From contig OZ237744.1 in assembly GCA_965178125.1 (NCBI GenBank), positions 496,001 to 560,000 on the forward strand: a stretch of 64,000 bases of DNA, written 5' to 3'. This DNA comes from Bilabrum cf. latius. Taxonomy: Eukaryota; Bigyra: Bicosoecida; Bigyra; Bicosoecida. Shown in pieces: positions 35,694 to 45,654 of the stretch (position 1 is the stretch's first letter; each line of letters opens with the position of its first letter). Below the pieces are notes generated by a model. It had not been told where the DNA came from, did not search any database, and saw only the letters and a list, made by a program, of their open reading frames with translations. Made by a program: the position numbers and the translations under genes.

Positions 35694-37123
35694 GCTGGTA
35701 AAAATGCGAGGTACATTTGGCCGTGATCCGTCGAATGTAACGGAACAATACACAATTTACTGGTTTTTGCCGGTTCCGGATCAGCAATTTGCGCGGCGCC
35801 CAGATAATTCGGAGAAGAAATCATGATGCAATTCGATTCAGCGCGCTCTTGCGAGTCTGCTGGTGCGCCTTTCAACTCCATACGATGAGATTAAGTCTGT
35901 TAACATGCCATTCAAAGAATTGGCCTCTAGCAGGGAGCTGCAGCTTTGCGCGGCGCCAAAACTGTGTGATTAGTGTCGCACGACACCCCGACACTGCCCG
36001 CATACCCCTTTCTAGTCTACAAAATAGACCTAAAAATATACCTGTATGATAATGATGCTAAATTATACGCTGCTGTGCAGACGAATGTCTGAATAAGATT
36101 CATTTGGACACGACAGGGTCCACGGTCATCCCTCTGGCAGCCGCAACAAACTTGCTTCGATTGGCCCTCTGAGATACTGAATTTGATTACACTCCTCATA
36201 ATTCTGAGCAAATTGATGACTTTATTCAAATAACGCGCTCATATTCTGCTGTGCGGTTCATGAGTAGGGTGTTTCCCGTGAGGATGACTGAACCAGGCCG
36301 CAGAGTTAGCTATTGCACATTTACCTCACCAATCTGCAGCTTACCGCGAATTGAGACCAACCACTACATTTTTTGTATTGATCGTATTCAGAAAATCGAA
36401 CAGGAGGCTACTATGGCCATCATTAGGACACGAGCAGCACCAGCAGCTGTGCGGGTGGCCAGATCCAGAAGACCTGAAGTACGCCATGCTATTCTACACC
36501 ATTGGGACTGAAAATCCGTACACTGCCTTTTATTAGGTATATTAATACCATGATTAGTCTCAAACTAGTACTGGCCTCATAGATTTGACACAATTGTGTT
36601 CTGAATGGTACCAAACCACTGGAAACAGCCACAACTTGCGAAATTGTAGGACCTGTACAAATACAGTACCATACACAAACAAATCGTATGTATAAATAAA
36701 CTATAAGTGTATCAGGACAGTGGTGAATTGGATTCTGCCCAAAATGAATCGAGATCTGACGTCAAATGAGACCATCCTCGGTTCTAATGGACTCTCTGTG
36801 ACATACTGGAGCGGTGATTTGTTTTAAATACCTATTTGATCTGTAATGAAGTCGACCAATAGCGCATTCTATTCGTCGAAATGATTGCACAATAGGGATG
36901 CAGCGTGGACTGTGGTTTCAGTGGCATTTGGATCAGCGTGCTGCTCCTCTCGTTAGCCTTACGGTGGTTGTATGGTAATTCACTAATTACACAATGAAAA
37001 AACCTCATTACATGGAAGATACGCTATTGATGTCGCGTGATAATCGACGAGTTGTATTGTGTCGGGGATCGTTGCGGTCAAGAATTGGTGTGATGAATGT
37101 GTCGGGGTAAGTTACAACCGACG
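35694..37123. other. AT-rich intergenic region
   Basis: About 1.4 kb lies between the SCCPDH gene start and the left end of the retrotransposon. Base composition is visibly more AT-rich than the genes. The only open frames are under 90 codons and lack motifs. I see no RNA gene or repeat. Confidence 0.55.
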
Positions 37124-37277
37124 GATTCAATGGCACCCCTACTGACGAATACAGAGCATCCATGTACAGTGATGTTTGGGCCGATAGTGGTATACTGATC
37201 GGATCAATTCCGAGTACGAGCTGAGCGAGACCAGCGCTCTCACTTAGGGGAATTCAGAAGAAGATAAAGGAAATAAT
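37124..37277 (+). repeat. Split direct repeat A1 (left end)
   Basis: This 154-bp segment starts GATTCAATGG and ends AAATAAT, and it matches A2 base for base as far as I can read. The first ATG of the gag-like ORF overlaps its last two bases. Confidence 0.9.
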
Positions 37278-39626
37278 GCTCAGCCAGCAGAGTGCGCAAT
37301 GGAAGCAAAGCAGGGCGATCGTGGCGCGAATGACCACTCGTATGGCCCCAACGGTGAGGCGGAGGGTGAACGCTGTGGGTGGCGTTTTCGATGTGTTTCA
37401 AGGTATGGCTGTTGAACACATGTCGAGCTTCTCGGAGCCTGTCGTACGCGAGGCTGTGAACATGCTAAACAAAGAAGGGGCAGATGCGCAGCGGGCTCTG
37501 TTGGGCAGCTGCGTACGCGGCCACACGCCGGTCGCTTCCCTGGGCGCAGCGGCTGCCGTTATGGGCGTGTTCAAACCGACCACGACGCCAGACGTGGAAT
37601 CGGGCCTGCGTGGCGCTCTGGAAGCGGCAGCAGGGTTCTCAAAGGACGATCTGATGCCCGAGGACCATGCAGTTCGTCGGCGAGCGCGGCGACGGGTGAA
37701 AACTCAGGCCAAGATGCGACGGGCAGCAATGGGGTGCCCCCACTCTGGGGAGCACCGGTGATCCCGGTACCATCCGGGGCATCAACAACAGCACCATTCA
37801 CGGGGTCAAGGACTGAACGTGTAGCCGGGGGGCCGATGGGAGCGCACTCACTGGGCTGGGGCATCATGGACGGTGGCGGGTTTGGGTGGAAACTGCCTGC
37901 CCCAAGCGGGGGGGCCGGTGCAGAGGCGACTGCTACCTCAGGCCATCCGCCGAGCGAGCTGGGCCTCTTTGATTTTGGGGGCGGATTCAGCCATGGTGGA
38001 GTGACTGCGGCCGATGCTGGGGCGGGTGGCAAACCAGCGGGAGGTCCAACGGCACGCCGCGGTGCCAGCGCGGTGTTTGGGGCACAGGCGTCGATGGGCA
38101 CCATCTCGGGCGCAACGCTGGGAAAAAGGGGGAGAGCGGAAGAGGTGGGGGAAGCACAAGCTCCCTGGGAGGCCATTGTGGCGGATTCGGAACGTCGCAC
38201 CAAGGCGGCAAGGCGCGAGCAAGAGGCCGAGGGAGCATCCGCGGGAGCAGGAGAGGCGACCGCGAGTGACGTGATCGACAAGCGAATTCAACAGGCGGTT
38301 GCGGCCATGGCATCGGGTGAGCCCAATGGTACGTTGTAGTTGCTCCGTGCCCTTGCGCTTGAGTTAAATGCCCGGCCCGAGCACTCCACCCAGGCGATTA
38401 AGTCGTCAGCCGGCGCCTGCAAGAAGTCACCATACCAGGGCCAGGTCGGAGCAGACGATGGAGACGGCGCCAAGGAAGTGCATAATTCCATTCCCACGGC
38501 GAAGGGAGTTGACTCTTTGTTCTACGACACCGTACGGTCTTAGGAGGTGCTTCAATTTAGGGACAGTGCACGGTATTTGGCCGAACTCGGGGAGGAAGGC
38601 GAGAGAGCTAAGGACTTGGCCTCAGTGGCGCTGACGAGTGCGGACAAGGCAAAGATTTCGTTGCTTCGGATTGAACGCCCCGCGCAGATAATGTTCGCTT
38701 CTATGGCGAGTGCGGCTGGTTTTCGCCGGGAGTCAGGATCTGGCCGCAGCTTTCATGTGGCACCGGTGCTGGAGGAGGCGGGTGATTTGCTCATGCCGGA
38801 CGGGATCAGGCAATTTGCGAGTAAGTGCGGGTAGCACGTGTTGTCGGGAGTGGCAGAACTGGAACAAGGCAACATTTTTCGATTACCCACGATATTGACC
38901 AGATCGGTGTGTGGGGCGCTCGAGGGGGTCGTGGCAGGGAGCACGTCGTTGCTGAAGGTGGTTATCAAACTTGCGACACTGCTGCACCAGGATAAGCATG
39001 CGGAAGCCAGGGCAGTAATGAGCAAGCTTCACGAGGCGTTGGAGATTGCAGTGCGAAGAATGTTCCTGGGCTTAGGGATGGTCCTTCATGCGGCAGCAGT
39101 CCGCACGGCAGGTGGAGGCAACGGGGACACAGCCAATACGGGTCAGCATTTCGTGTTAGCAACTGCTCTGCGCATGATTTTGATACATAGGGTGGCACCA
39201 GTGGGGAGAATGGATACTCCTGCGGTGCTTCGACTGTGGTAGTTGCGGAGCGAGAACGAGACCCCGCTGCGGATGACGCAGACTCAGGTGGGGCCCACGT
39301 GGGAATTACTGGGACTGAATCCGGCAGGCAACCATAGCGCTATGGCGTGGGAGGATGTGACAGCCGCGATAGACAAGTCAGCATTGGAGCGAGCAAAGCG
39401 GGTGGCAAAGGAGCATGGGGCCGCAGCTGGAGGAGCGGGGGCAGCGGCAAAACGGTAGTCAGCGAAGGCCAGCAGCAGCAGCAGCAGCAGCAGTAGCGCG
39501 AGTGCGGGTGGACAAGAGTCGCAGCAGGAGTCAGAGCGCCACAAAGGGACGACATCGGGGCCCAAAAAGTAGGCGGAGCACCGTACCTCCCCAAGACGAA
39601 GTGGCCGACTAGCGGGGAATGGGTGA
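37276..39626 (+). CDS. Gag-like protein of the retrotransposon (two frames)
   Basis: The first part (37276-37761, frame 1) is a basic 161-residue frame ending in TGA. The second part runs in the -1 frame from before 37734 to TGA at 39624-39626, passing six TAGs read as Gln. The frames overlap for tens of bases, so a -1 frameshift (programmed, or mutational) or two separate ORFs are possible. The product is rich in Ala, Gly and Arg. It has a Ser run encoded by AGC repeats near 39470 and a basic C-terminus. There is no zinc knuckle. I assign Gag by position only. Confidence 0.6.
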
Positions 39627-42018
39627 CGCGGCCCGAGCCAGGGGAAGGGCTGCAGTAGTGTAGGCATGTGCACTATCTTCGGAAGCAGCGCAAAAAATCC
39701 TGGCTCAGCAGAAGACTCCGACCCTACAGCGTGGTGAGCCGAGCCTGCGGACACTGGATGGGCGGTGCATTGTGACGGACATCATGGAACACGCGGACGA
39801 ATTGTTGGACTAGGTTGCATCTGCAGGCCCCTCGAGACGATGGCACGAGGTGCAGATGGAAGCAGCCGGCTATTCTGTGGACAATGACGGTGATGCGGGA
39901 GCGGGGATGACTGGGGATGCGCCGTCAGCATTGGGTGCGGACGGGATGTGGTAGGCTTGGGCACGATGCCTGGCAAAGCGGGACAAGATTGACTTGCGGT
40001 CATTCCCACCGGGCTAGGCACCATCATCTGCTTTGGACGTCTGGTATGGAACGTTGTCACACTGGGAGCGTAGGGGCGAACTGCAGCAGGGGGAGCGATG
40101 GGCAGCACGCTAGCCGTGTACGCTGTCACCTCGTGGAGCATGGCAGGCACATTTGGCTCGTTGTCGACGCTGCGGGGCGCGGGGCGCAGTGGAGCCCGAT
40201 TGTGTAGCGGGCCGGGGGTTTGTTGGACTGGCACGACATGGGCTTCGGGCGGAGGCAGTCTTGAAGGTGTTGGGGGCGCAGCCGGTACGGGCTGACCCGA
40301 AGGACTTGCCGGCGGACGAGGAGGATGTAGTCCCGTTCGTGGAAGCAGCAGCGAGTGCAGGCAAGATTCGACCGGTGGAGGGCGCCGCGGTCTAGGTGAC
40401 GCCTATGTTCGTTGCCAAGAGGACCGCAATCGAGGTACAGCAGCGGGAGGGTCAGACACCACGCTTGGTGCAGCGGGAGGACACGACTGGCAAGCAGCGC
40501 CTAGTCACGGATATGAAGCGCTCGGGCGCGAACGAGGCATTTCTTGACTTGCGTTTTCGGTATGGTGATTTTGCTCGGCATTTAGCAGAGCGAGTGGGAC
40601 GTGACAGGCATGAATGGGGGGCAGCCTTCGATTTCAAGGCGGCATATCATAGTATAGCGCTGGCACCGGGGCTGCAGCGATGGATGGCAGTTCGCGGAGT
40701 GGGTGGCAGCATGTTTTAGTTTGTGGTCTTGTCGTTTGGTTGCAGAATGGGCTGTTTTGTCGCATCAGTAGTGTTGGCAGAGTGTCTAGCGGGGGTGCGA
40801 CTGCGCACCGCACATTGGGCTTTTGGGTACATTGATGATGGCTTTCTGTCAGCACGTACGGAGGCCCGCACTATGTAGTTGTTGTGGTGTGCCGTGCTTG
40901 TAGCGCGGGGGATTGGCATGAGGATATAGCCTAGCAAACTTACCTTTCCAACATAGGTGATTGAGTTCCTTGGGCTAAAGATTACCCTGGGAGCCCACTT
41001 GAAGGTGACACTGCGCTCGGATCGATGGCCACGGATCCACGCAGTGCTGAGGACCGTTGAGCGAATGCGAGCTTTCAACATGCTAGCAACGAGTGCGCTG
41101 GCGGTCAAGGCTGTGGAGAAACTGGCAGGACAGTTGGGCGCGGCTGCGGCAGTAATCCCCCACGCTTCGCAGCACGTGTTTGCGATATACTAGGCGGCTG
41201 CAAAGGCTCGCAAAGGTGGTAGGCACATCTGGACGGCAGAGTTCAACGAGGAATTTGAGTGGTGGCTGACATGTAGGGACCGCGGTATCTTGACAGCGGC
41301 AGCAGCTGCACCGATATACCCGTTGCCGGAGGGGAGAGCATCCGTGTTTTGTGCTGACGCGTCAGCCCATGGACTGGGTGCAATGTGGCGCCGAGGCAAT
41401 GGTGATTCTGGCTTGATGCAAATGGGTTTCCACGAGGACATGCAGTTACTATCCAGTACGGCACGCGAACTAGCATCACTACGAGCTTTTTTGTCAGGAC
41501 CAGGCTAGTTGGCGAGGAGCCAGACTTGCCCAGAGGCGCTCTTCGTGCTGTCAGACAATCAAGCCCTGCCAAATTTGCTGCGGAAGGGCGGCTCGATGAA
41601 GGCTGGGTAGCGAGATGAGCTGCGAGAGATTGGAAGGCTGGCTGAGAACTTGGGATACGTTATCTTCCCCGTGTGGTAGAGGCGAAGTACACCGATCATG
41701 GTGGCATGCGATAGATTGAGCAGGGTGGAGGACGGTGCTGGTCAACTGGTGTAGACGGCGGGGCAGCGCGTGGGCAAAACGGGGTTTGTCTCGGCGGCAA
41801 GGGCGACATCTGACTCAACTTTTCATGCACCATTTCATCTTCACAGGACCATTTGGGGAGCTGATCCCAGTGACTGGACGAGCAGGCTCAAGTGCTGCGG
41901 CACAACGGCGAGCAGCGGTGGCGGCGACTAGGACCCTGATGCTGTAGGAGAGTCAGCAGCTCGGCAAGGGAGCTCTGGACGCGCGCAGGCGGAATCTGAC
42001 CATGCAGGCGGAACTTGA
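39619..42018 (+). CDS. Reverse transcriptase-RNase H polyprotein, 799 residues
   Basis: The ATG at 39619 overlaps the gag TGA by eight bases. The frame runs 800 codons to TGA at 42016-42018 with sixteen TAGs. The RT core has an A-F-D-F-K-A-A-Y-H catalytic-Asp motif, V-V-L-S-F-G and Y-I-D-D (40828-40839). RNase H follows with Asp in F-C-A-D-A-S-A-H-G, Glu in S-T-A-R-E-L and Asp in L-S-D-N. Two TAGs fall where RTs usually have Gln: before F-V-V-L-S-F-G (40717-40719) and in P-T-Q before V-I-E-F-L-G (40954-40956). The first 250 residues have no recognised domain. Its 3' end overlaps the recombinase ORF. Confidence 0.85.
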
Positions 42019-43063
42019 GGTCGTGGATCCGGTGGAGGCCATGTGGGCTTTGCTGACGGAGTAGTGCGCCGCCGGGTTGAAGTATGCCACAGTGTTGCGA
42101 TTGTTCCAAGCGCAAACGGCGTGGTTCAGGTCAGCGGAGTTCCCGCGTACCCCACTCGCAGACGTGGAGTACAGGCAGGTCAAACTGGCCCTGCTCGGCT
42201 ACAAGCGTAGATGTGCCGGGGCGACGGATCCGGACGCGGTACGTGCCCTACGTGTCCTGGTGGACAACCCTGTAACGTTGCGAGCACTAGTGATGATGGC
42301 CTGGTAGCTGCAGGCAGAGTGGGATTCGATGTGGCAAGGCCCAGCTGCGCTGGCCCGTGCGGACTACAACTCAACACCAGCGGTTCTCGATACATTTATG
42401 TGCTGCTATGTGGGGACATTCTGTGGCTTGGCCCGGTGGCCAGATCTGGTGCATCTGGCAATAGGGGAGATAGAGTGGACTGCAGCGTCTGATGACAACG
42501 AGGTTGTTCCCGTGGCACTGATTGGGTGGCAGCGGTACAAGTCGCGGGTGCTCGGCGGCAACCCCGAGCAGCGCCCGCCAGCGGTCATTCCATGCTTGCC
42601 GGATGGATTCGAGGAGTTGTGCCCGTATCGGTGGCTGAAGTGGTGGGTATCAGTTCGGTAGCCAACACAAGGGCAGCGCGGGGAAGTATTCGCCTCTCGA
42701 ACACGGGCTGCGCACAGTGCCACGCTGCAGTGGATAACAGCGCAAGGGATTCCTGTGCACCGCAAGGGGGAGGGTGTGTACGCCTTCAAGAGTGCGGGAG
42801 TGTCAGCATTGCGCCAGACGGACCCAACCAAGGACGAGAAGTACGTGCACGGCCAGGCTGGGTGGTCTCTGCCCAACATGCCAGCGGTGTATGATCGTTA
42901 CTCATTGATGGAAGCGGCAAGGGTTACGAGGAGTGGGATTCTTCGGGCTATGGTGGGAGCTGGCTCCATCCCAGAACTTCTGAAGATTTGGGAATCCCAA
43001 CGCAGGGAGCTTCACCGGAGCCCAGTGAGCAGTGGTGGGGATGAACGGGATTCAGGGCTCTAA
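41825..43063 (+). CDS. Tyrosine-recombinase-like ORF, 412 residues
   Basis: This frame differs from the RT frame and overlaps it by 194 bases, the arrangement usual in DIRS-type elements. It has 413 codons, four TAGs read as Gln, and ends in TAA inside the element. A helical N-terminal half is followed by a catalytic-like region: a box-I-like G-L-A-R-W-P-D-L-V-H-L, then Y-A-F-K-S-A-G-V-S-A-L where H-x-x-R would be expected. Next is G-Q-A-G-W-S and a candidate nucleophile in A-V-Y-D-R-Y-S. The His and Arg of the second box look substituted, so either my alignment is off or the enzyme is degenerate. Position and the split repeats are the main support. Confidence 0.6.
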
Positions 43064-43071
43064 CTGGGCCA

Positions 43072-43451
43072 GTGGGTGTTCCTTGCGGCGTTCGATGGGC
43101 GAACAGCCAAAAGGGGGGCCCAGTGTAGATCCCGTGGCCAGTGGCAGGTAGTCCCCATAGCGGCTTGAAAGGTCCGTGCCGCCTGCCCAGTGCCCGGGGA
43201 AGCACCAGCCAAAACCAAAGCGCCACGGAAGGAGGAGATTACGAGGAGCAGGTACTAGGTACGAGAGTGGAAGCTGAGGGCAGGACAAAGCGGCCAGCCG
43301 GGCCTAGGCGGCACGGAGACGGCCGTGCTAGCGACAGACGAGTGGGCGACGGTGGGTAGCGGCGCACGAGTGGCGCGTGGCGGGAGAGGGAGAGTGCTGG
43401 GGGAGCGAAGCATTGAGCGGTTGATCGACAGATCCACATTACCAACCATCA
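43072..43451 (+). repeat. Split direct repeat B1
   Basis: This 380-bp segment starts GTGGGTGTTCC and ends ACCAACCATCA, and it matches B2 base for base as far as I can read. It begins just after the recombinase stop codon and abuts A2. Confidence 0.9.
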
Positions 43452-43452
43452 T

Positions 43453-43606
43453 GATTCAATGGCACCCCTACTGACGAATACAGAGCATCCATGTACAGTG
43501 ATGTTTGGGCCGATAGTGGTATACTGATCGGATCAATTCCGAGTACGAGCTGAGCGAGACCAGCGCTCTCACTTAGGGGAATTCAGAAGAAGATAAAGGA
43601 AATAAT
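43453..43606 (+). repeat. Split direct repeat A2
   Basis: This 154-bp copy of A1 follows B1 after a single T. The gag ATG is not reproduced because the base after the repeat differs. Confidence 0.9.
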
Positions 43607-44890
43607 TTTTACTTTTTATAGAATTGTTTCTTGCCTTGTTGGCCCCATTTCCTTCGGATATGGATGGGGCGGCACCGCGGCGGAGGCCGGGAGGTGAGGG
43701 GGGACCAGTAGTTGGCGGACAACAGAGGGGCCTACAGCTGAAGGGAGGGGTGCCAGGCGGATACGGTTTACTCAGCGAGACAGGGCGTCTTAGGGGCGGG
43801 TAAGTGTGTGTGTGTCACTGCTGCCCGGTAGTGTGTGTAATATTCTCTTGGGAGGGGGGCGGAGGCAGACCGCTCCTCCTCCCTCCGCACTCAGTACCAG
43901 CATGAACCAGCCCTCTTTTCTGTTCATGTGGACCCCCTGACAACGGGGGGACCACGTGGCACCCACGCAGGATGGCGACGCAGATTCGGAGGGTACCAAC
44001 ACTCATACCTAGCTACCAACATTTAAGCGTTGCGGAGGGCAACGGAACGGGGCCAGGGAAGCTGCGTGCGTCTAGCCATCTAGAACACGTGGACGAACTG
44101 GTGGTGGCCTTTGCCACCATCCCATTTCACCAACCAGATGAGGCTCCGTGGTCGCATCTGGTGCCGATGGCCACTGTTAGCAGGACCGTTGGTGGGTGGC
44201 TTGGGGGGCCAGGGACTTGGCTGAGTCAAGTAGGCGTGGGAGTAGGGGTGGGTGCGGTCAGTATGAGGTCCGTGCCTCATGTTGTTCGCTGTAAATCCGG
44301 CTATAGGTCGGAAGCAACCCACCCTCCCGGTTGCAACAGTGGGGACGGGTGTGAGGTGGCCACGCGTGAGGTGGTCATAAGACTGGGAGCAGAGGTGTGG
44401 TCCGTGCCGTAAAATCCCCCATGTGGAGCACCTCTGTTTTTCTGGAAGCACAAAGAACCGCGTTGCGGGCCCAGGAAACTTCTGTCCTTTGGATGGCTCC
44501 GTGGCCGAAGGGGGACAGAGTGACCTGCACAGCCGAGAGGAGAGCCTGAATCTCGGATCGACCCTGGGACAGTCGCACCGGCGACACCCACCGAGAGAGC
44601 GAGGCGAGATCCTGCACAGCGTACGCTGCAGTGGAGGACCACTGTGGTGCTGCAAGAGGCACGGCAACGTGCGGACAGCAGCCGGACCCCGTATCCTCAC
44701 AGAGGGTAAGGCAATGGGAGCCTGAATAGGAGCGGACCGGGTGACGACTGTGCTGGGGCTGCGGTGAGCATACAGGACCGTGTCGAGCGTGGTGGGCTGG
44801 GCGGGATGTGCGAGCGGTGATGCCCTAACTCGATCGAGTTCAAGATTTTTTCTTCTTTTTGCGTGGTGGCGTCCCCTAGGTCGGGGCGGC
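43607..44890. other. Unique spacer inside the element between A2 and B2
   Basis: About 1.3 kb contains a plus-strand frame at 43972-44412 (146 codons) and a minus-strand frame of 321 codons (44080-45045) that starts inside B2. Neither shows a recognised motif, and the GC-rich composition favours chance open frames. A short GT microsatellite lies near 43805. I call no gene. Confidence 0.5.
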
Positions 44891-45270
44891 GTGGGTGTTC
44901 CTTGCGGCGTTCGATGGGCGAACAGCCAAAAGGGGGGCCCAGTGTAGATCCCGTGGCCAGTGGCAGGTAGTCCCCATAGCGGCTTGAAAGGTCCGTGCCG
45001 CCTGCCCAGTGCCCGGGGAAGCACCAGCCAAAACCAAAGCGCCACGGAAGGAGGAGATTACGAGGAGCAGGTACTAGGTACGAGAGTGGAAGCTGAGGGC
45101 AGGACAAAGCGGCCAGCCGGGCCTAGGCGGCACGGAGACGGCCGTGCTAGCGACAGACGAGTGGGCGACGGTGGGTAGCGGCGCACGAGTGGCGCGTGGC
45201 GGGAGAGGGAGAGTGCTGGGGGAGCGAAGCATTGAGCGGTTGATCGACAGATCCACATTACCAACCATCA
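44891..45270 (+). repeat. Split direct repeat B2 (right end)
   Basis: This 380-bp copy of B1 ends ACCAACCATCA at the right boundary of the element. Sequence beyond it (GTTGATTG) differs from the A2 that follows B1. Confidence 0.9.
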
Positions 45271-45654
45271 GTTGATTGTTGCGCCAGCGCCGAACCTTCA
45301 TCAGAAGGTTCGCCGCATGGCTGGAGGAACTCACTAGTGAGTCCTCTTCAGGCCCTTTCAAGTAAACTTAGCGCATATTCGCGGTGTACGGAGGGTTAAA
45401 CGAGGCTTGCATAGCAAGAGGTGGCCAACCAAATCCAAAATTTCGAATCTTGGTTTGGGGTTGCTCTTGACGATGATAGCGAGCACTCGCCCCGCCGCAT
45501 CCAAGTCTCTAGGTTGACCTGTGATGGCCCGAGCACCACGCACGCCAAAAGCAGGCATCGGAACGCACACCTACGCACCAGGGTATACATACAACCCCAG
45601 CGCTAGCAGGGATCGTACACTGGCTTCGAATGGTATCAAACGGCCAGGAAACCA
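45271..45654. other. Intergenic flank right of the retrotransposon
   Basis: About 380 bases lie between the element and the 3' end of the pseudouridine synthase gene. I see no gene or repeat. There is a short GAAGGTTCG-type inverted motif near 45293-45312. Confidence 0.5.

Larger units (their letters stand above)
37124..45270 (+). mobile_element. Complete tyrosine-recombinase retrotransposon (DIRS/PAT/Ngaro type) with split direct repeats
   Basis: The order is A1 (37124-37277), ORFs, B1 (43072-43451), A2 (43453-43606), spacer, B2 (44891-45270). A1/A2 are 154 bp and B1/B2 are 380 bp, and each pair appears identical by eye. B1 abuts A2 with one base between, which is the junction expected of a circular intermediate joining right end to left end. 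This split-repeat layout, with no LTRs and no obvious target-site duplication, is diagnostic of PAT/Ngaro-type elements that integrate by a tyrosine recombinase. Coding content is gag-like, then reverse transcriptase-RNase H, then a recombinase-like ORF. About 26 in-frame TAGs must be read as sense, so the element needs the host code. Identical repeats suggest recent insertion. Confidence 0.88.

Noticed and set aside
44080-45045. 321-codon minus-strand ORF in the retrotransposon
   Set aside because: It starts inside repeat B2 (the same start recurs in B1), is Pro/Arg/His-rich as expected of antisense GC-rich DNA, and has no motif.
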